Shown here: one piece after another, positions 54,021 through 62,783 of the stretch | Layout of the letters: each line of letters opens with the position of its first letter | Numbering within the stretch: position 1 is the first letter of the stretch | The notes under the pieces: model-generated | What the model saw: the letters and a program-made list of their open reading frames with translations, nothing else | Databases searched by the model: none | What the model was told of the DNA's origin: nothing | Assembly: GCF_017792385.1 (NCBI RefSeq) | Contig: NZ_CP051230.1 | Location: forward strand, 2,914,001-2,978,000 | Direction of reading: 5' to 3' | DNA from: Hyphomonas sp. | GTDB lineage: Bacteria > Pseudomonadota > Alphaproteobacteria > Caulobacterales > Hyphomonadaceae | DNA length: 64,000 bases | Program-made: the position numbers and the translations under genes

Positions 54021-55583
54021 ATGACTGAGCAGAGACATGAACGCGCCCTCATTGTCGATTTCGGCAGCCAGGTGACGCAGCTGATTGCACGGCGCCTGCG
54101 CGAGAGCGGCGTCTATTGCGAAATTCACCCGTTCAACAAGGTCGACAAGGCGTTCCTGGAAGCCTATGGCCCGCAGGCGGTGATCCTGTCCGGTGGCCCG
54201 TCCAGCGTGACCTGGGAGGACAGCCCGCGCGCCGATGACGCGATTTTCGAGCTTGGCGTGCCGGTCCTTGGCATCTGCTACGGCCAGCAGGTGATGATGC
54301 AGCAATTGGGCGGCCGGGTGGAAAGCGGTACCAGCCGCGAGTTTGGCCGCGCCTTCATCGAGAAGGTCGTCGATGATCCGATCCTGTCAGACCTGTTCCA
54401 TGCCGGCGACAGCGAGCAGGTCTGGATGAGCCATGGCGACCATGTCGCCGACATGGCGCCGGGCTTTGGCGTGATCGCGAAGTCGCCGGGCGCGCCCTAT
54501 GCGATCATCTCCGATCCGGAACGCAAATTCTATGGCACGCAATTCCACCCGGAAGTCGTGCATACGGTGCATGGCCGCGAATTGCTGCGCAATTTCACGC
54601 ATGGTGTGGCCGGCCTGAAGGGTGACTGGACCATGGCGGCCTATCGCGCCGAGGCCATCGAGAAGATCCGCGACCAGGTCGGCAAGGGCCGGGTGATCTG
54701 CGGCCTGTCAGGCGGTGTGGATTCCTCGGTTGCGGCCGTGCTGATTCATGAGGCCATCGGGGACCAGCTGACCTGTGTCTATGTCGATCACGGCCTGATG
54801 CGTCAGGGCGAGAGCGAGCAGGTCGTCAATCTGTTCCGCGAGCATTACAACATTCCGCTGGTGCATGTGGACGCATCCGACCTGTTCCTTGGCAAGCTGG
54901 ATGGCGTGTCCGACCCCGAACGCAAGCGCAAGATCATTGGCGGCCTGTTCATCGACGTGTTCGAGGAAGAAGCGAAGAAGATCGGCGGAGCAGATTTCCT
55001 GGCGCAGGGCACTCTGTATCCGGACGTGATCGAGAGCGTGTCGGCGCTGGGCGGACCGAGCGTCACGATCAAGAGCCACCACAATGTTGGCGGCCTGCCG
55101 GAACGCATGAACATGAAGCTGGTCGAGCCGCTGCGTGAACTGTTCAAGGACGAGGTGCGCGCGCTGGGCCGGGAATTGGGCCTGCCGGAGAGCTTTATCG
55201 GGCGGCATCCATTCCCCGGGCCGGGCCTGGCCATCCGTATCCCGGGCGAGATCACGCGTGAGAAGGCCGACACGCTGCGCAAGGCCGATGCGATCTATAT
55301 CGATGAGATCCGCAAGGCGGGCCTCTATGACGAGATCTGGCAGGCCTTCAGCGTGCTGCTGCCCGTCAATACGGTCGGCGTGATGGGGGACGAGCGGACT
55401 TATGAAGCCGTTCTGGCGTTGCGCGCGGTGACCTCAACCGACGGGATGACGGCGGACTATTACCCCTTCGAGCATGATTTCCTCGGCCGCGTGGCCACGC
55501 GCATCATCAATGAAGTCAAGGGCGTCAACCGTGTCGTCTATGACGTCACGAGCAAACCCCCCGGCACGATCGAGTGGGAATGA
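54021..55583 (+). CDS. guaA: GMP synthase (glutamine-hydrolysing)
   Basis: 520 residues. The amidotransferase domain has LIVDFGSQVTQLIARRLRE and LGICYGQQVMMQ (nucleophile Cys). The ATP-pyrophosphatase has GLSGGVDSSVAAVLIHEA. The dimerisation domain ends in the conserved SKPPGTIEWE. It converts XMP to GMP. The 3' end is intact, and an integrase follows 275 bp later, so this end probably served as the attachment site of a conjugative element. Confidence 0.98.
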   Translation: MTEQRHERALIVDFGSQVTQLIARRLRESGVYCEIHPFNKVDKAFLEAYGPQAVILSGGPSSVTWEDSPRADDAIFELGVPVLGICYGQQVMMQQLGGRVESGTSREFGRAFIEKVVDDPILSDLFHAGDSEQVWMSHGDHVADMAPGFGVIAKSPGAPYAIISDPERKFYGTQFHPEVVHTVHGRELLRNFTHGVAGLKGDWTMAAYRAEAIEKIRDQVGKGRVICGLSGGVDSSVAAVLIHEAIGDQLTCVYVDHGLMRQGESEQVVNLFREHYNIPLVHVDASDLFLGKLDGVSDPERKRKIIGGLFIDVFEEEAKKIGGADFLAQGTLYPDVIESVSALGGPSVTIKSHHNVGGLPERMNMKLVEPLRELFKDEVRALGRELGLPESFIGRHPFPGPGLAIRIPGEITREKADTLRKADAIYIDEIRKAGLYDEIWQAFSVLLPVNTVGVMGDERTYEAVLALRAVTSTDGMTADYYPFEHDFLGRVATRIINEVKGVNRVVYDVTSKPPGTIEWE

Positions 55584-55616
55584 TTTCATTTCTCTCGCGA
55601 CCTTTCGAAATATTTC

Positions 55617-55654
55617 AAAAACGCCATTAAGTTCAACGACTTAATGGCGTTTTT
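55617..55654 (+). terminator. Intrinsic terminator downstream of guaA
   Basis: AAAAACGCCATTAAG (55617-55631) pairs perfectly with CTTAATGGCGTTTTT (55640-55654) over 15 bp with an 8-nt loop. The A and T flanks make it usable from both directions. It lies 33 bp after the guaA stop and may belong either to guaA or to the inserted element, depending on where the att core falls. Confidence 0.92.
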
Positions 55655-55676
55655 CTTTCGACTCCTATCGCCAATT

Positions 55677-55856
55677 TTTACCGTCAAATGCGAGCCGGTG
55701 ACGGTAAGGCTGACGGTATGCGTTCCCGGCACTTCCCTCTAAATTCGCATTTACCGTCATGCAGAAATGCGGGGTGACGGTAAAAATAGAGCCGTAGAAC
55801 ACTGAATATACAAAGAAAAAGGGAAATTTACCGTCGCATTTAGGATTGACGGTAAA
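55677..55856. repeat. Array of seven TTTACCGTC/GACGGTAAA repeats upstream of the integrase
   Basis: TTTACCGTC occurs at 55677-55685, 55750-55758 and 55827-55835. The inverse GACGGTAA(A) occurs at 55700-55707, 55776-55784 and 55848-55856, with a shorter GACGGTA at 55712-55718. They form three inverted pairs whose first members are 73 and 77 bp apart. An AAATGCG/CGCATTT motif accompanies most copies. The last copy ends 1 bp before the integrase ATG, so a protein bound there should repress the gene; alternatively these are arm-type integrase sites. Confidence 0.85.
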
Positions 55857-55857
55857 A

Positions 55858-57153
55858 ATGCCCGGAAAGGATGCCGCCGTGCTGACCGATGTCGCCATTA
55901 GAGCGCTGAAACCAAAGGAAAAACTCTACAAAGTGGGAGATCGGGACGGAATGTATGTCACGGTTTCCACTGTCGGAACGGTGACGTTTCGTATGGACTA
56001 CCGCATCCATGGCAGGCGGGAGACGCTCACAATTGGACGCTACGGACATGGCGGCATCAGCCTCTCCGAGGCCCGCCACAGATGTATGGATGCCAAGCGG
56101 TTGATAGATGCTGGTGTTTCTCCGGCGAAGGAAAAGAAGCGTTCGAAAACGCGGCTAATGGAATCCGGCTCGTTTTCCGAAATGGCCAATCGCTGGATCG
56201 AAAGTGATGACATGGCCGAGAGCACGCGCGACATGCGCCGGCATATTCTCAACAGAGATATACTGCCAGCGTTTGGCAGCTACCTGCTGAGTGAGGTTAC
56301 TCCCGAGGATCTTCGCGCGCTTTGCGAGAAGGTAAAAAAACGTGGTGCTCCGTCTACGGCGCTTCATGTCCGGGAATTTGTTCATCTCATCTACAAGTAT
56401 GCCAAGCTTCATGGCGTGAAGGTCGACAATCCTGCCGATGAAGTCGCGCCTGTCTCGATTGCCAAGGTGCGCCCACGCGACCGCGCGTTGTCTCCACTCG
56501 AAATCAGAATCTTCTACAGCGTGCTGGAAGAACTCATCGCGACACCGACGCTCAAACTGGGGCTCAAATTCATCCTGCTTACGATGAAACGTAAAGCGGA
56601 AGTCAGCCTCGCGACCTGGGACGAAATCAGTTTTGAGAATGCAGTCTGGTCCATTCCGAAGGAGCGGATGAAAACGGGCCTGCCTCACAATGTCTACCTG
56701 TCGCGTCAGGCGCTCGATATCCTCGTGGCGTTGAAGACCTGCGCGGGAGGATCACGCTATGTCTTTCCTTCACGCTATGACTGTTACAAGCCGATCTCGA
56801 ATGCGACGCTCAACCGGCTGACAACGGCCGCCTGGGAAACGGCGCAGGAAGCGGGCTTGCCGCTGGAACGTTTCACGGTCCATGATCTCAGACGCACTGG
56901 ATCCACCCTGCTTAATGAGCTCGGCTTCAATCGTGACTGGGTCGAGAAATGCCTCGCGCATGAGGACCGGCGAACCTCCCGCGGTGTTTATAACAAGGCT
57001 GAGTATGCCGATGGCCGGCGCCACATGATGCAGGAATGGGCCGACACGATTGATGCCTGGTCGGCAGGGCTTCAGCGGCAACCGGTTCTGACGCCTCCGG
57101 CTTCTGCGGATCTTGGGTTTGACCTTGAACTGGATCCGAAGTTTGGGAATTAG
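55858..57153 (+). CDS. Tyrosine-type site-specific integrase of the ICE
   Basis: 431 residues. An N-terminal DUF4102/arm-binding domain (AVLTDVAIRALKPKEKLYKV, YRIHGRRETLTIGRYG) is followed by a SAM-like core-binding domain (about 100-190) and the catalytic domain. The catalytic residues appear as Arg in LLTMKRKAEVSLATWDE, HDLRRTGSTLL, the His of CLAHEDRR and the Tyr of GVYNKAEYADGRR. This is the P4-type integrase group. ATG at 55858 is preferred; TTG at 55846 overlaps a repeat. The gene reads away from guaA. Confidence 0.95.
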   Translation: MPGKDAAVLTDVAIRALKPKEKLYKVGDRDGMYVTVSTVGTVTFRMDYRIHGRRETLTIGRYGHGGISLSEARHRCMDAKRLIDAGVSPAKEKKRSKTRLMESGSFSEMANRWIESDDMAESTRDMRRHILNRDILPAFGSYLLSEVTPEDLRALCEKVKKRGAPSTALHVREFVHLIYKYAKLHGVKVDNPADEVAPVSIAKVRPRDRALSPLEIRIFYSVLEELIATPTLKLGLKFILLTMKRKAEVSLATWDEISFENAVWSIPKERMKTGLPHNVYLSRQALDILVALKTCAGGSRYVFPSRYDCYKPISNATLNRLTTAAWETAQEAGLPLERFTVHDLRRTGSTLLNELGFNRDWVEKCLAHEDRRTSRGVYNKAEYADGRRHMMQEWADTIDAWSAGLQRQPVLTPPASADLGFDLELDPKFGN

Positions 57154-57172
57154 GCCTCTTGTCCAACCTTCA

Positions 57173-57198
57173 TTAAATCGCAATATATTGCGATTTAA
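57173..57198. promoter_or_regulatory. Perfect 26-bp palindrome, probable hipBA operator
   Basis: Half-site TTAAATCGCAATA (57173-57185) is followed directly by its exact reverse complement (57186-57198). It lies 20-55 bp before the hipB start, where HipB-family antitoxins bind to repress their own operon. A further ATTGCGATTTAAG continuation may supply promoter elements. Confidence 0.85.
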
Positions 57199-57227
57199 GT
57201 ACAAAAATTAGCTTTAAGGCGACAAAT

Positions 57228-57581
57228 ATGGCGACTTATATGAAAGAGGGTGTGGCTTCGAGCATCGAGATCGAGCGTGAACTTTGCGAGCGCGTCGACC
57301 AGATCCGGCTTGCCCGCAACGTGACACAAAAGCAGCTTGCAGAACAGACGGGATTGTCGAAGCGTACCATAGAGCGCTTTGCCAAGGGTGAGGGCACATC
57401 CCTTGATACCTTTATCCGTATCCTTCAGGCGCTCAACATTGTGCAAAATCTGTTCGCCATCCTACCAGATCCATCGGTCAGGCCCGTCGAGCGCATTGAG
57501 CGTGGCGGCCAAGAACGCCAAAGGGCCCGACCAGACCTGAGCCCTGATGATGAGGGCGAATGGGAGTGGGGCGATGACTGA
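57228..57581 (+). CDS. hipB: HipB-like XRE-family antitoxin
   Basis: 117 residues with an XRE helix-turn-helix at about 22-75 (LCERVDQIRLARNVTQKQLA, TGLSKRTIERFAKG, SLDTFIRILQAL). A basic segment and an acidic tail (DDEGEWEWGDD) follow. Antitoxins of this type bind HipA and the operon operator. AAGG lies upstream of ATG 57228; 57240 is an alternative. It overlaps hipA by 8 bp, and a perfect palindrome precedes it. Confidence 0.9.
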   Translation: MATYMKEGVASSIEIERELCERVDQIRLARNVTQKQLAEQTGLSKRTIERFAKGEGTSLDTFIRILQALNIVQNLFAILPDPSVRPVERIERGGQERQRARPDLSPDDEGEWEWGDD

Positions 57582-58872
57582 TGCGCGGGTGATCCTGTGG
57601 GGCCGCGACATTGGGGCTGTCAGCTGGCTGGCAGACCGGGAAATCGGGGTCTTTCAATACCGGCCCGAATTTGTTCGGTCGGGCATTGAGCTCGCCCCCA
57701 TGACGATGCCCCTCAGCGCATATCCATATGAATTCCCCGCGCTTGCCCGCAACACGTTCAAGGGACTGCCGGGTCTCCTTGCCGACAGCCTGCCAGACAA
57801 GTTTGGTAATGCGCTCATCGATGGATGGCTGGCGGCCCAGGGGCGCACGGCTGACAGCTTTAACCCTGTCGAGCGGCTTTGCTATGTCGGGCGCCGTGGC
57901 ATGGGCGCGCTTGAGTTTGAGCCGGCCATTATCGGCAATCCGACAAGTGCCAGAAAAGTTGAAGTCGCCGCCTTGGTCGATCTCGCCAACCGTATCCTTG
58001 ACGAGCGCGCAAGCCTCGGCGGTGTCTTCTCGGGTGAGGATGACCGCGAAACGATCGAAGACATTCTCCGCGTCGGAACCTCCGCCGGCGGCGCGCGCGC
58101 GAAAGCCATTCTGGCCTGGAGCCCAAGAACCGGCGAATTTCGCTCAGGTCAGCTCGAAAGTGGTGAAGGCTTCGAGCCCTGGCTGATCAAGTTCGATGGT
58201 GTGTCCAACAATCGAGACCACGAACTTGCCGACCCCATGGGGTTTGGGCTGATCGAGTTTGCCTATTCGAAGCTGGCAGGCCTTGCCGGGATAGCTATGG
58301 CAGAGTGCCGTGTGCATGCCGAAGGCGGGCGTCATCATTTCATGACCCGCCGCTTCGACCGCGATGGCAAGGGACGCAAACTCCATATGCAATCGCTTTG
58401 CGCTATGGCGCACTATGATTTCAATCTGCCGGGGGCCTATGCCTATGAGCAGGCGGTCCAGGCAATCCGCCGCCTCGGCATGGGTCAGGATGTGGTCGAA
58501 GAGCAAGTCCGCCGCGCCATGTTCAATATCGTCGCGCGCAATCAGGATGATCACGTCAAGAACATCGCCTTCTTGATGGACCGGTCTGGCAGCTGGAGCC
58601 TCTCGCCCGCCTTTGACCTCTCTTATGCCTGGAATCCGAGCGGGGACTGGACCAGTCGTCACCAGATGAGCCTCAATGGCAAGCGGGACGGATTTTCACG
58701 TGATGACCTTATCGCGTTCGGTGAAACGAGCGGACTGAAGCGCGCCAAGGCTAATGCCATTCTCGATCAGGTCATTTCCGCGATGAAGGTCTGGCCTGAC
58801 GTTGCGTCTGAAGTTGGCGTGCCAGACCAACGGATCGATCAGATCGGCAAAGCCCACCGGCTTCAATTCTAA
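57574..58872 (+). CDS. hipA: HipA-like Ser/Thr kinase toxin
   Basis: 432 residues. The HipA N-terminal domain (about 1-110) precedes the kinase: LRVGTSAGGARAKAILAW (regulatory Ser and P-loop-like region), EPWLIKFDGV, HHFMTRRFDRDGKG, ARNQDDHVKNIAFLMD (catalytic Asp and metal Asn) and SPAFDLSYAWNP (DFG-equivalent). Classical HipA phosphorylates glutamyl-tRNA synthetase and causes persistence; HipA-like kinases have varied targets. All catalytic residues look intact. ATG 57574 overlaps the hipB stop region. Cargo of the ICE. Confidence 0.93.
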   Translation: MTDARVILWGRDIGAVSWLADREIGVFQYRPEFVRSGIELAPMTMPLSAYPYEFPALARNTFKGLPGLLADSLPDKFGNALIDGWLAAQGRTADSFNPVERLCYVGRRGMGALEFEPAIIGNPTSARKVEVAALVDLANRILDERASLGGVFSGEDDRETIEDILRVGTSAGGARAKAILAWSPRTGEFRSGQLESGEGFEPWLIKFDGVSNNRDHELADPMGFGLIEFAYSKLAGLAGIAMAECRVHAEGGRHHFMTRRFDRDGKGRKLHMQSLCAMAHYDFNLPGAYAYEQAVQAIRRLGMGQDVVEEQVRRAMFNIVARNQDDHVKNIAFLMDRSGSWSLSPAFDLSYAWNPSGDWTSRHQMSLNGKRDGFSRDDLIAFGETSGLKRAKANAILDQVISAMKVWPDVASEVGVPDQRIDQIGKAHRLQF

Positions 58873-58875
58873 GGA

Positions 58876-59256
58876 TCAGTGTCGGACGGGCCGACTGGTG
58901 CGCTGCCGGACATCGGGTACCGGCGTATTTTCCGGCCGTTCATCCTCACTCGCCCGGCGCCGCTCCTCAATCCAATCCAGAACGTCTTTTAGCGGCCATA
59001 CCACGCATTTTGGGGTCAAGTAGAACCGCTTTGGAAACTCTCCGCGCCGTTCAAGCTCGTATATCGTCGTGTCCGACAAGGGCACCAGTTTGCGCAATTC
59101 GGGCCGCCGGACGGTCCTGTTGTTCGCGATAAGCTGGCGAAGCGTGTCGTCATGGAATGTTTGCGCGTCTGAACCAGACTTGGATCCAAAGGCGTAGATG
59201 TCCTCTGCGAGGTCCTTGAGAGAGTCCAAACCGCCTGTCCGCAATCCATAGCCCAC
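58876..59256 (-). CDS. AlpA-type helix-turn-helix regulator of the ICE
   Basis: 126 residues. The C-terminal half matches AlpA-family regulators of conjugative elements: VRRPELRKLVPLSDTTIYEL, EFPKRFYLTPKCVVWPLKDV and WIEERR. AlpA proteins control excision/integrase genes in phages and ICEs. The first 45 residues are unusual for the group. The apparent start is GTG at 59256; no other in-frame start gives a typical N-terminus. It converges with hipA with 3 bp between stops. Confidence 0.87.
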   Translation of the reverse strand: MGYGLRTGGLDSLKDLAEDIYAFGSKSGSDAQTFHDDTLRQLIANNRTVRRPELRKLVPLSDTTIYELERRGEFPKRFYLTPKCVVWPLKDVLDWIEERRRASEDERPENTPVPDVRQRTSRPVRH

Positions 59257-59272
59257 GATGACACGCCTCCTG

Positions 59273-59584
59273 CTAGTTCAGCTTCTGCCGGTTCCAGACC
59301 AGCACGCCGCTGCCATCCTCTTCCTTCTCGAAGAAAGCGGCCCGCAGCGGCTTCTCGAACCCCGGATCATCGAGCTTGACGGCCAGGTATGGCGTCTCGC
59401 CATCCTTGCTCTCCTCGCGCCAGGCGGCACCGAGTTCTGCGCCGCCGGCAAAGATCCGAAAATCCGGGCCACCTTCGGCTTTCTCGGTCACGGGGACCAT
59501 CTGGGCTTTCACATTGATTGTCATGGTCCGGATCGTCCCGGTCCATTTGCCATCCTTCTGGCTGAAGGTGCCGATTGTTGCCAT
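59273..59584 (-). CDS. DUF736 family protein
   Basis: 103 residues of DUF736, beginning MATIGTFSQKDGKWTGTIRT and containing GPDFRIFAGGAELGAAW. The family is almost always found beside the trb genes of conjugative elements in alphaproteobacteria; function is unknown. It lies 2 bp downstream of DUF2274 and 16 bp upstream of the alpA-like gene on the same strand, so all three may share the trb transcript. Confidence 0.93.
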   Translation of the reverse strand: MATIGTFSQKDGKWTGTIRTMTINVKAQMVPVTEKAEGGPDFRIFAGGAELGAAWREESKDGETPYLAVKLDDPGFEKPLRAAFFEKEEDGSGVLVWNRQKLN

Positions 59585-59586
59585 TG

Positions 59587-59823
59587 CTATTCTCCTTTGC
59601 TGGCTCTGGCGTGAAGGGCTTTTCGGGCCCGCTTGAACCCGGCATCCGAGCTGAGGAACATGTCCAGCATGGCAGGCACCAGGGTTTCAGGTTTCTCTTC
59701 CGCGCCATAGGTTTCGGCATAGATCGCCGCATAGTCGGCAAGTGCGGAAGCAAGATCAGGATCGACCGACACGGTAAGTTTCACCGGTGTCCGGTCTGGG
59801 AGTTGTCCGATGCGGAGACTCAT
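59587..59823 (-). CDS. DUF2274 family protein
   Basis: 78 residues, beginning MSLRIGQLPDRTPVKLTVSVD and containing LASALADYAAIY, AEEKPETLVPAMLDMFL and a basic end. DUF2274 follows trbI in conjugative clusters. ATG at 59823 overlaps the trbI stop as TGATG; a GTG at 59826 is an alternative. The role is unknown; it resembles ribbon-helix-helix proteins in size only. Confidence 0.92.
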   Translation of the reverse strand: MSLRIGQLPDRTPVKLTVSVDPDLASALADYAAIYAETYGAEEKPETLVPAMLDMFLSSDAGFKRARKALHARASKGE

Positions 59824-61079
59824 CACCGGCCTCCCTCAGAATAGGGCCGCAGCACAAGATCGCGTGTCACGATCACCCGCACAGGCCAGCCCGGGCGGAT
59901 ACGGATTGTCGGCTGAATGCCGAGATTGCGGTCGACGACGCGCTGACCGGCTTCAGAGACACTGTCTCCGAATCCCCGCCGGATCGCGCGCTCGACATCA
60001 TCATCGTCAGAGCCAAGTTCAGATCCGATGCCGAGCAGAGTCGCGAGCCCTGCGGCCGCAAAGACGCGGTCCCAATGATGGTCGGTCCGGTCGGAAACGC
60101 CCGCATAGCCCCGCGCATCCGTAGCTGGCTCGGAAATCTGCAGCGAGCTGCCATCCGGCAGGATGACCCGGTCCCAGATCAGGAGCGCGCGCTCCTGGCC
60201 GAACGAGACTTCCGACTGGTAGCGCCCGATCAGGCGTGCGCCTTGCGGGATCAGCAGGTGCGCGCCGCTCACCGTGTCATAGACCGGCTGGGTCACCTGC
60301 GCGATGACATTGCCCGGCAGATCAGAATTGAGCCCCGTCACAAGTGAGGCCGGAATCAGCGTGCCCGCCATCACCTGATAGGGTGAGACCGGGGTCTCGA
60401 CATCATGAGGGTTGTAGGTGTCGCCGTCCCGCGTCTCCGCTGCGAACGCGATCTTCTCTGCCTGGAGGTTCTGGTCTGGCGCGCCGGCAAAACCCGGCGT
60501 GCCTGCGCCTTGGGCTGCAAGCGCCAGGAGTTCGGAGCCGAGACTGTCCGGACGCCCTCCAGCCGAAGACACTGAGCCCATCAGAGATTGCCGATTGCCG
60601 ACATCGAAGAAGACGCCCGCTTTGCCGGCCGCATCGGCGAGCTTCGCGTCCGCCAGTCTTTGCGCCCGGATGGCCTCATCTTCCGCCGATGGGCGGAAGT
60701 CGTCTGACGGCGCGACATTCCAGTCAGGCTCAAGGCCCCATTCTTCCTCCTCCGCCACGACTGTGCCGCCTAAATCACCCGCCATGGGCGCGCCGAGTCT
60801 TGGCGTGCCGGCAGCCGGTTGCCAGCCCAGATAGGAGCCGGGCAGGTCCGCGAGCCCGTCAGGCGCGCGCTTGGCCGCCGTGTTGTAAAGTTCCTGCCGT
60901 TCTGCCGGATCGACGGCTTTTGGCGGATCAAGCGCGATGGAGGCAGCGGCAAACAGGCCCAGCACGCCAAGGCAGGCGCCTGCCATCAGCACCTTCCGGT
61001 TGATCCGCGTGACGGGCCGTGGCCGCGCGCGCAGCTTCAGCTCGTCGGCCTGTTTGGGGAAAGGGGCCGGCTCGCTCAT
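59823..61079 (-). CDS. trbI: Conjugal transfer protein TrbI (VirB10-like)
   Basis: 418 residues. One inner-membrane helix (about 31-49, VLMAGACLGVLGLFAAASIA) leads to a Pro/Ala/Asp linker, then the VirB10-type beta-barrel: AGTLIPASLVTGLNSDLPG, AQVTQPVYDTVSG, LLIPQGARLIGRYQSEVSFG. It spans the envelope as an energy sensor and core channel part of the type IV secretion system. ATGA overlap with trbG. Confidence 0.96.
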   Translation of the reverse strand: MSEPAPFPKQADELKLRARPRPVTRINRKVLMAGACLGVLGLFAAASIALDPPKAVDPAERQELYNTAAKRAPDGLADLPGSYLGWQPAAGTPRLGAPMAGDLGGTVVAEEEEWGLEPDWNVAPSDDFRPSAEDEAIRAQRLADAKLADAAGKAGVFFDVGNRQSLMGSVSSAGGRPDSLGSELLALAAQGAGTPGFAGAPDQNLQAEKIAFAAETRDGDTYNPHDVETPVSPYQVMAGTLIPASLVTGLNSDLPGNVIAQVTQPVYDTVSGAHLLIPQGARLIGRYQSEVSFGQERALLIWDRVILPDGSSLQISEPATDARGYAGVSDRTDHHWDRVFAAAGLATLLGIGSELGSDDDDVERAIRRGFGDSVSEAGQRVVDRNLGIQPTIRIRPGWPVRVIVTRDLVLRPYSEGGR

Positions 61080-62083
61080 CCTTCGGCTCCGAACAGGCTG
61101 GCAAGGCCCGAGCGCTGGACCCGCTTGCGGATCCGCACGACAGTCTGGTCCTTCTCGCCTATGCGGAGTTCGGCGGCCCGGAAGAGATGGTCGACGATGT
61201 AGTAATTGCCGCGCAAGCGGTAATTGACGAGTTCGGCATCGCCGGAGGCCCCAAGGATGAAGAGCGGCGGAGCATCCATGGTGGCAAGCCCGGCCGGCAT
61301 CTGGATAAAGACCTGCCGGCCATCATCGAAGACGCGCACAGGCCGCCAGGCCGGCTTGTCGCCCTCGATCACATAATCGAAGTCCAGCCGGTCGACCGAA
61401 ATGCCCGGTGCGATGGACGCATTCTCGCGGATGGACGCGATCTTGTTGTGCGCCACAAGCTCTGCCAGTTCGTCTGCCGGATAGCGCCAGGAGAGGGCCG
61501 CCATATAGGTGCCGTCAACGCTTTCCAATTCGAGATGATAGGTTCGCCGATCCGTCGCGATCATGAGATTGGTCGAAAGACCTGCCGCGATCGGCTTGAC
61601 CAGCACGTGCGCGCGGGCAGAGCCGCCAGACCCGGAAGACGTATCCCCAACAATCCAGCGGACCGTGTCTCCCGCCGAGACCGAGACCAGTGTCTCTCCC
61701 GGTTGCAGCGCTATGTCGGAGACCTGGCCCGGCGCGGCATAGAGCCGGTACAGTGCCCCTTCGGTATACGGATATATTTGGATCGCATTCACATAGCCAT
61801 CGACGGAAGGCTCGATTCGGGCCTCGGTCGTGCCTTTGCGGATTGTCTCGGTCGGCGAGGTGTAGACGCGCGTGACTGTGCGCTTGGTCGCTTCGACCGG
61901 TTTCATCTGGCCGGGCAACGGCAGCACGGTCGGCGTCTCGACAATCTCGACAGGCCGCTCTGGTACCTCCTCGACGAGCGCCGCTTCGACAAAGGCCGTA
62001 TCCTCGAGGACGCGCTCAGGCGGAACGCTTGCGCAGGCGGTCGCCAAAGCGAGGGTGGATACAAGGCTCACGATACGGATCAT
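61076..62083 (-). CDS. trbG: Conjugal transfer protein TrbG (VirB9-like)
   Basis: 335 residues. The lipoprotein-like signal MIRIVSLVSTLALATACASV (lipobox ATAC) is followed by VirB9-type domains: EGALYRLYAAPGQVSDIALQ, MIATDRRTYHLELES, DYVIEGDKPAWRPVRVFDDG and the C-terminal YYIVDHLFRAAELRIG. It forms the outer-membrane core complex with TrbI. The start at 62083 has AGGAG upstream and overlaps the trbF stop as ATGA. Confidence 0.95.
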   Translation of the reverse strand: MIRIVSLVSTLALATACASVPPERVLEDTAFVEAALVEEVPERPVEIVETPTVLPLPGQMKPVEATKRTVTRVYTSPTETIRKGTTEARIEPSVDGYVNAIQIYPYTEGALYRLYAAPGQVSDIALQPGETLVSVSAGDTVRWIVGDTSSGSGGSARAHVLVKPIAAGLSTNLMIATDRRTYHLELESVDGTYMAALSWRYPADELAELVAHNKIASIRENASIAPGISVDRLDFDYVIEGDKPAWRPVRVFDDGRQVFIQMPAGLATMDAPPLFILGASGDAELVNYRLRGNYYIVDHLFRAAELRIGEKDQTVVRIRKRVQRSGLASLFGAEG

Positions 62084-62778
62084 TGGTTGTCTCCTGTGAC
62101 AAGGTCTTCGCCCCAATTGAGGCTATGGATGTAGAGGCCGAGGGGATTGGCGCGGAGCGTTTCCGCATCGCGCGGCGGGGAGTTTACAATGGTGAAGAGC
62201 CCGGTGAACCGTTTGACGCCGGTGAGCGAGCCATTCTCATAGGTCTTCTCGAGCCAGCGGGCCTGGAAGGATTCGTCCGACACGCGCACGACGCTCACGA
62301 CATCGACGCTGCGCGATCGCCGGCCGATCTCGGCGAAGGGATCATTGTCGCGCGCATAATCGCTGAGCGTGATCGCGGCCTTGTCGGTCACATAGTCATA
62401 GGCGGCGAGCCAGTTTTGCCGGACGATGACCGGATCGATCGACAAGCTGCGGACATCGGAGATGAAGTTTGCGAGGTGATGCGCGATCTGCGCGTCCGTC
62501 GGCTCATATCTCGCAAGCGCCGGCCCGACCGCCTTCACGGCGCCTGTATCGTCAACCTCGACCACATAGGGCATGACGGTCGATTGCAGGCTGCGCCAGA
62601 CAAGTGCCGCAGAGGACGCGGTCAGAAGTCCGAGCAGGCCCAGCGCCATGAGCCGCCAGTTCTTCGCCTGGACGCGGGTCGATCCGATCCGTTCGTCCCA
62701 GACCTGGCCGGCTTTCTGGTAGGGCGTTTCGGGATGCGGGCTTAGCCCGTAATGCGTGGAAGTACGCCGGAAGGCCAT
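62080..62778 (-). CDS. trbF: Conjugal transfer protein TrbF (VirB8-like)
   Basis: 232 residues. A short cytoplasmic N-terminus (QKAGQVWDERIGSTRVQAKNW), one membrane helix (about 43-62) and a periplasmic VirB8 domain (LANFISDVRSLSIDPVIV, SDYARDNDPFA, VVSVVRVSDESFQARWLE) make up the protein. It is an inner-membrane scaffold of the conjugation apparatus. It sits 5 bp downstream of trbL and couples to trbG. Confidence 0.95.
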   Translation of the reverse strand: MAFRRTSTHYGLSPHPETPYQKAGQVWDERIGSTRVQAKNWRLMALGLLGLLTASSAALVWRSLQSTVMPYVVEVDDTGAVKAVGPALARYEPTDAQIAHHLANFISDVRSLSIDPVIVRQNWLAAYDYVTDKAAITLSDYARDNDPFAEIGRRSRSVDVVSVVRVSDESFQARWLEKTYENGSLTGVKRFTGLFTIVNSPPRDAETLRANPLGLYIHSLNWGEDLVTGDNQ

Positions 62779-62783
62779 GTGGG

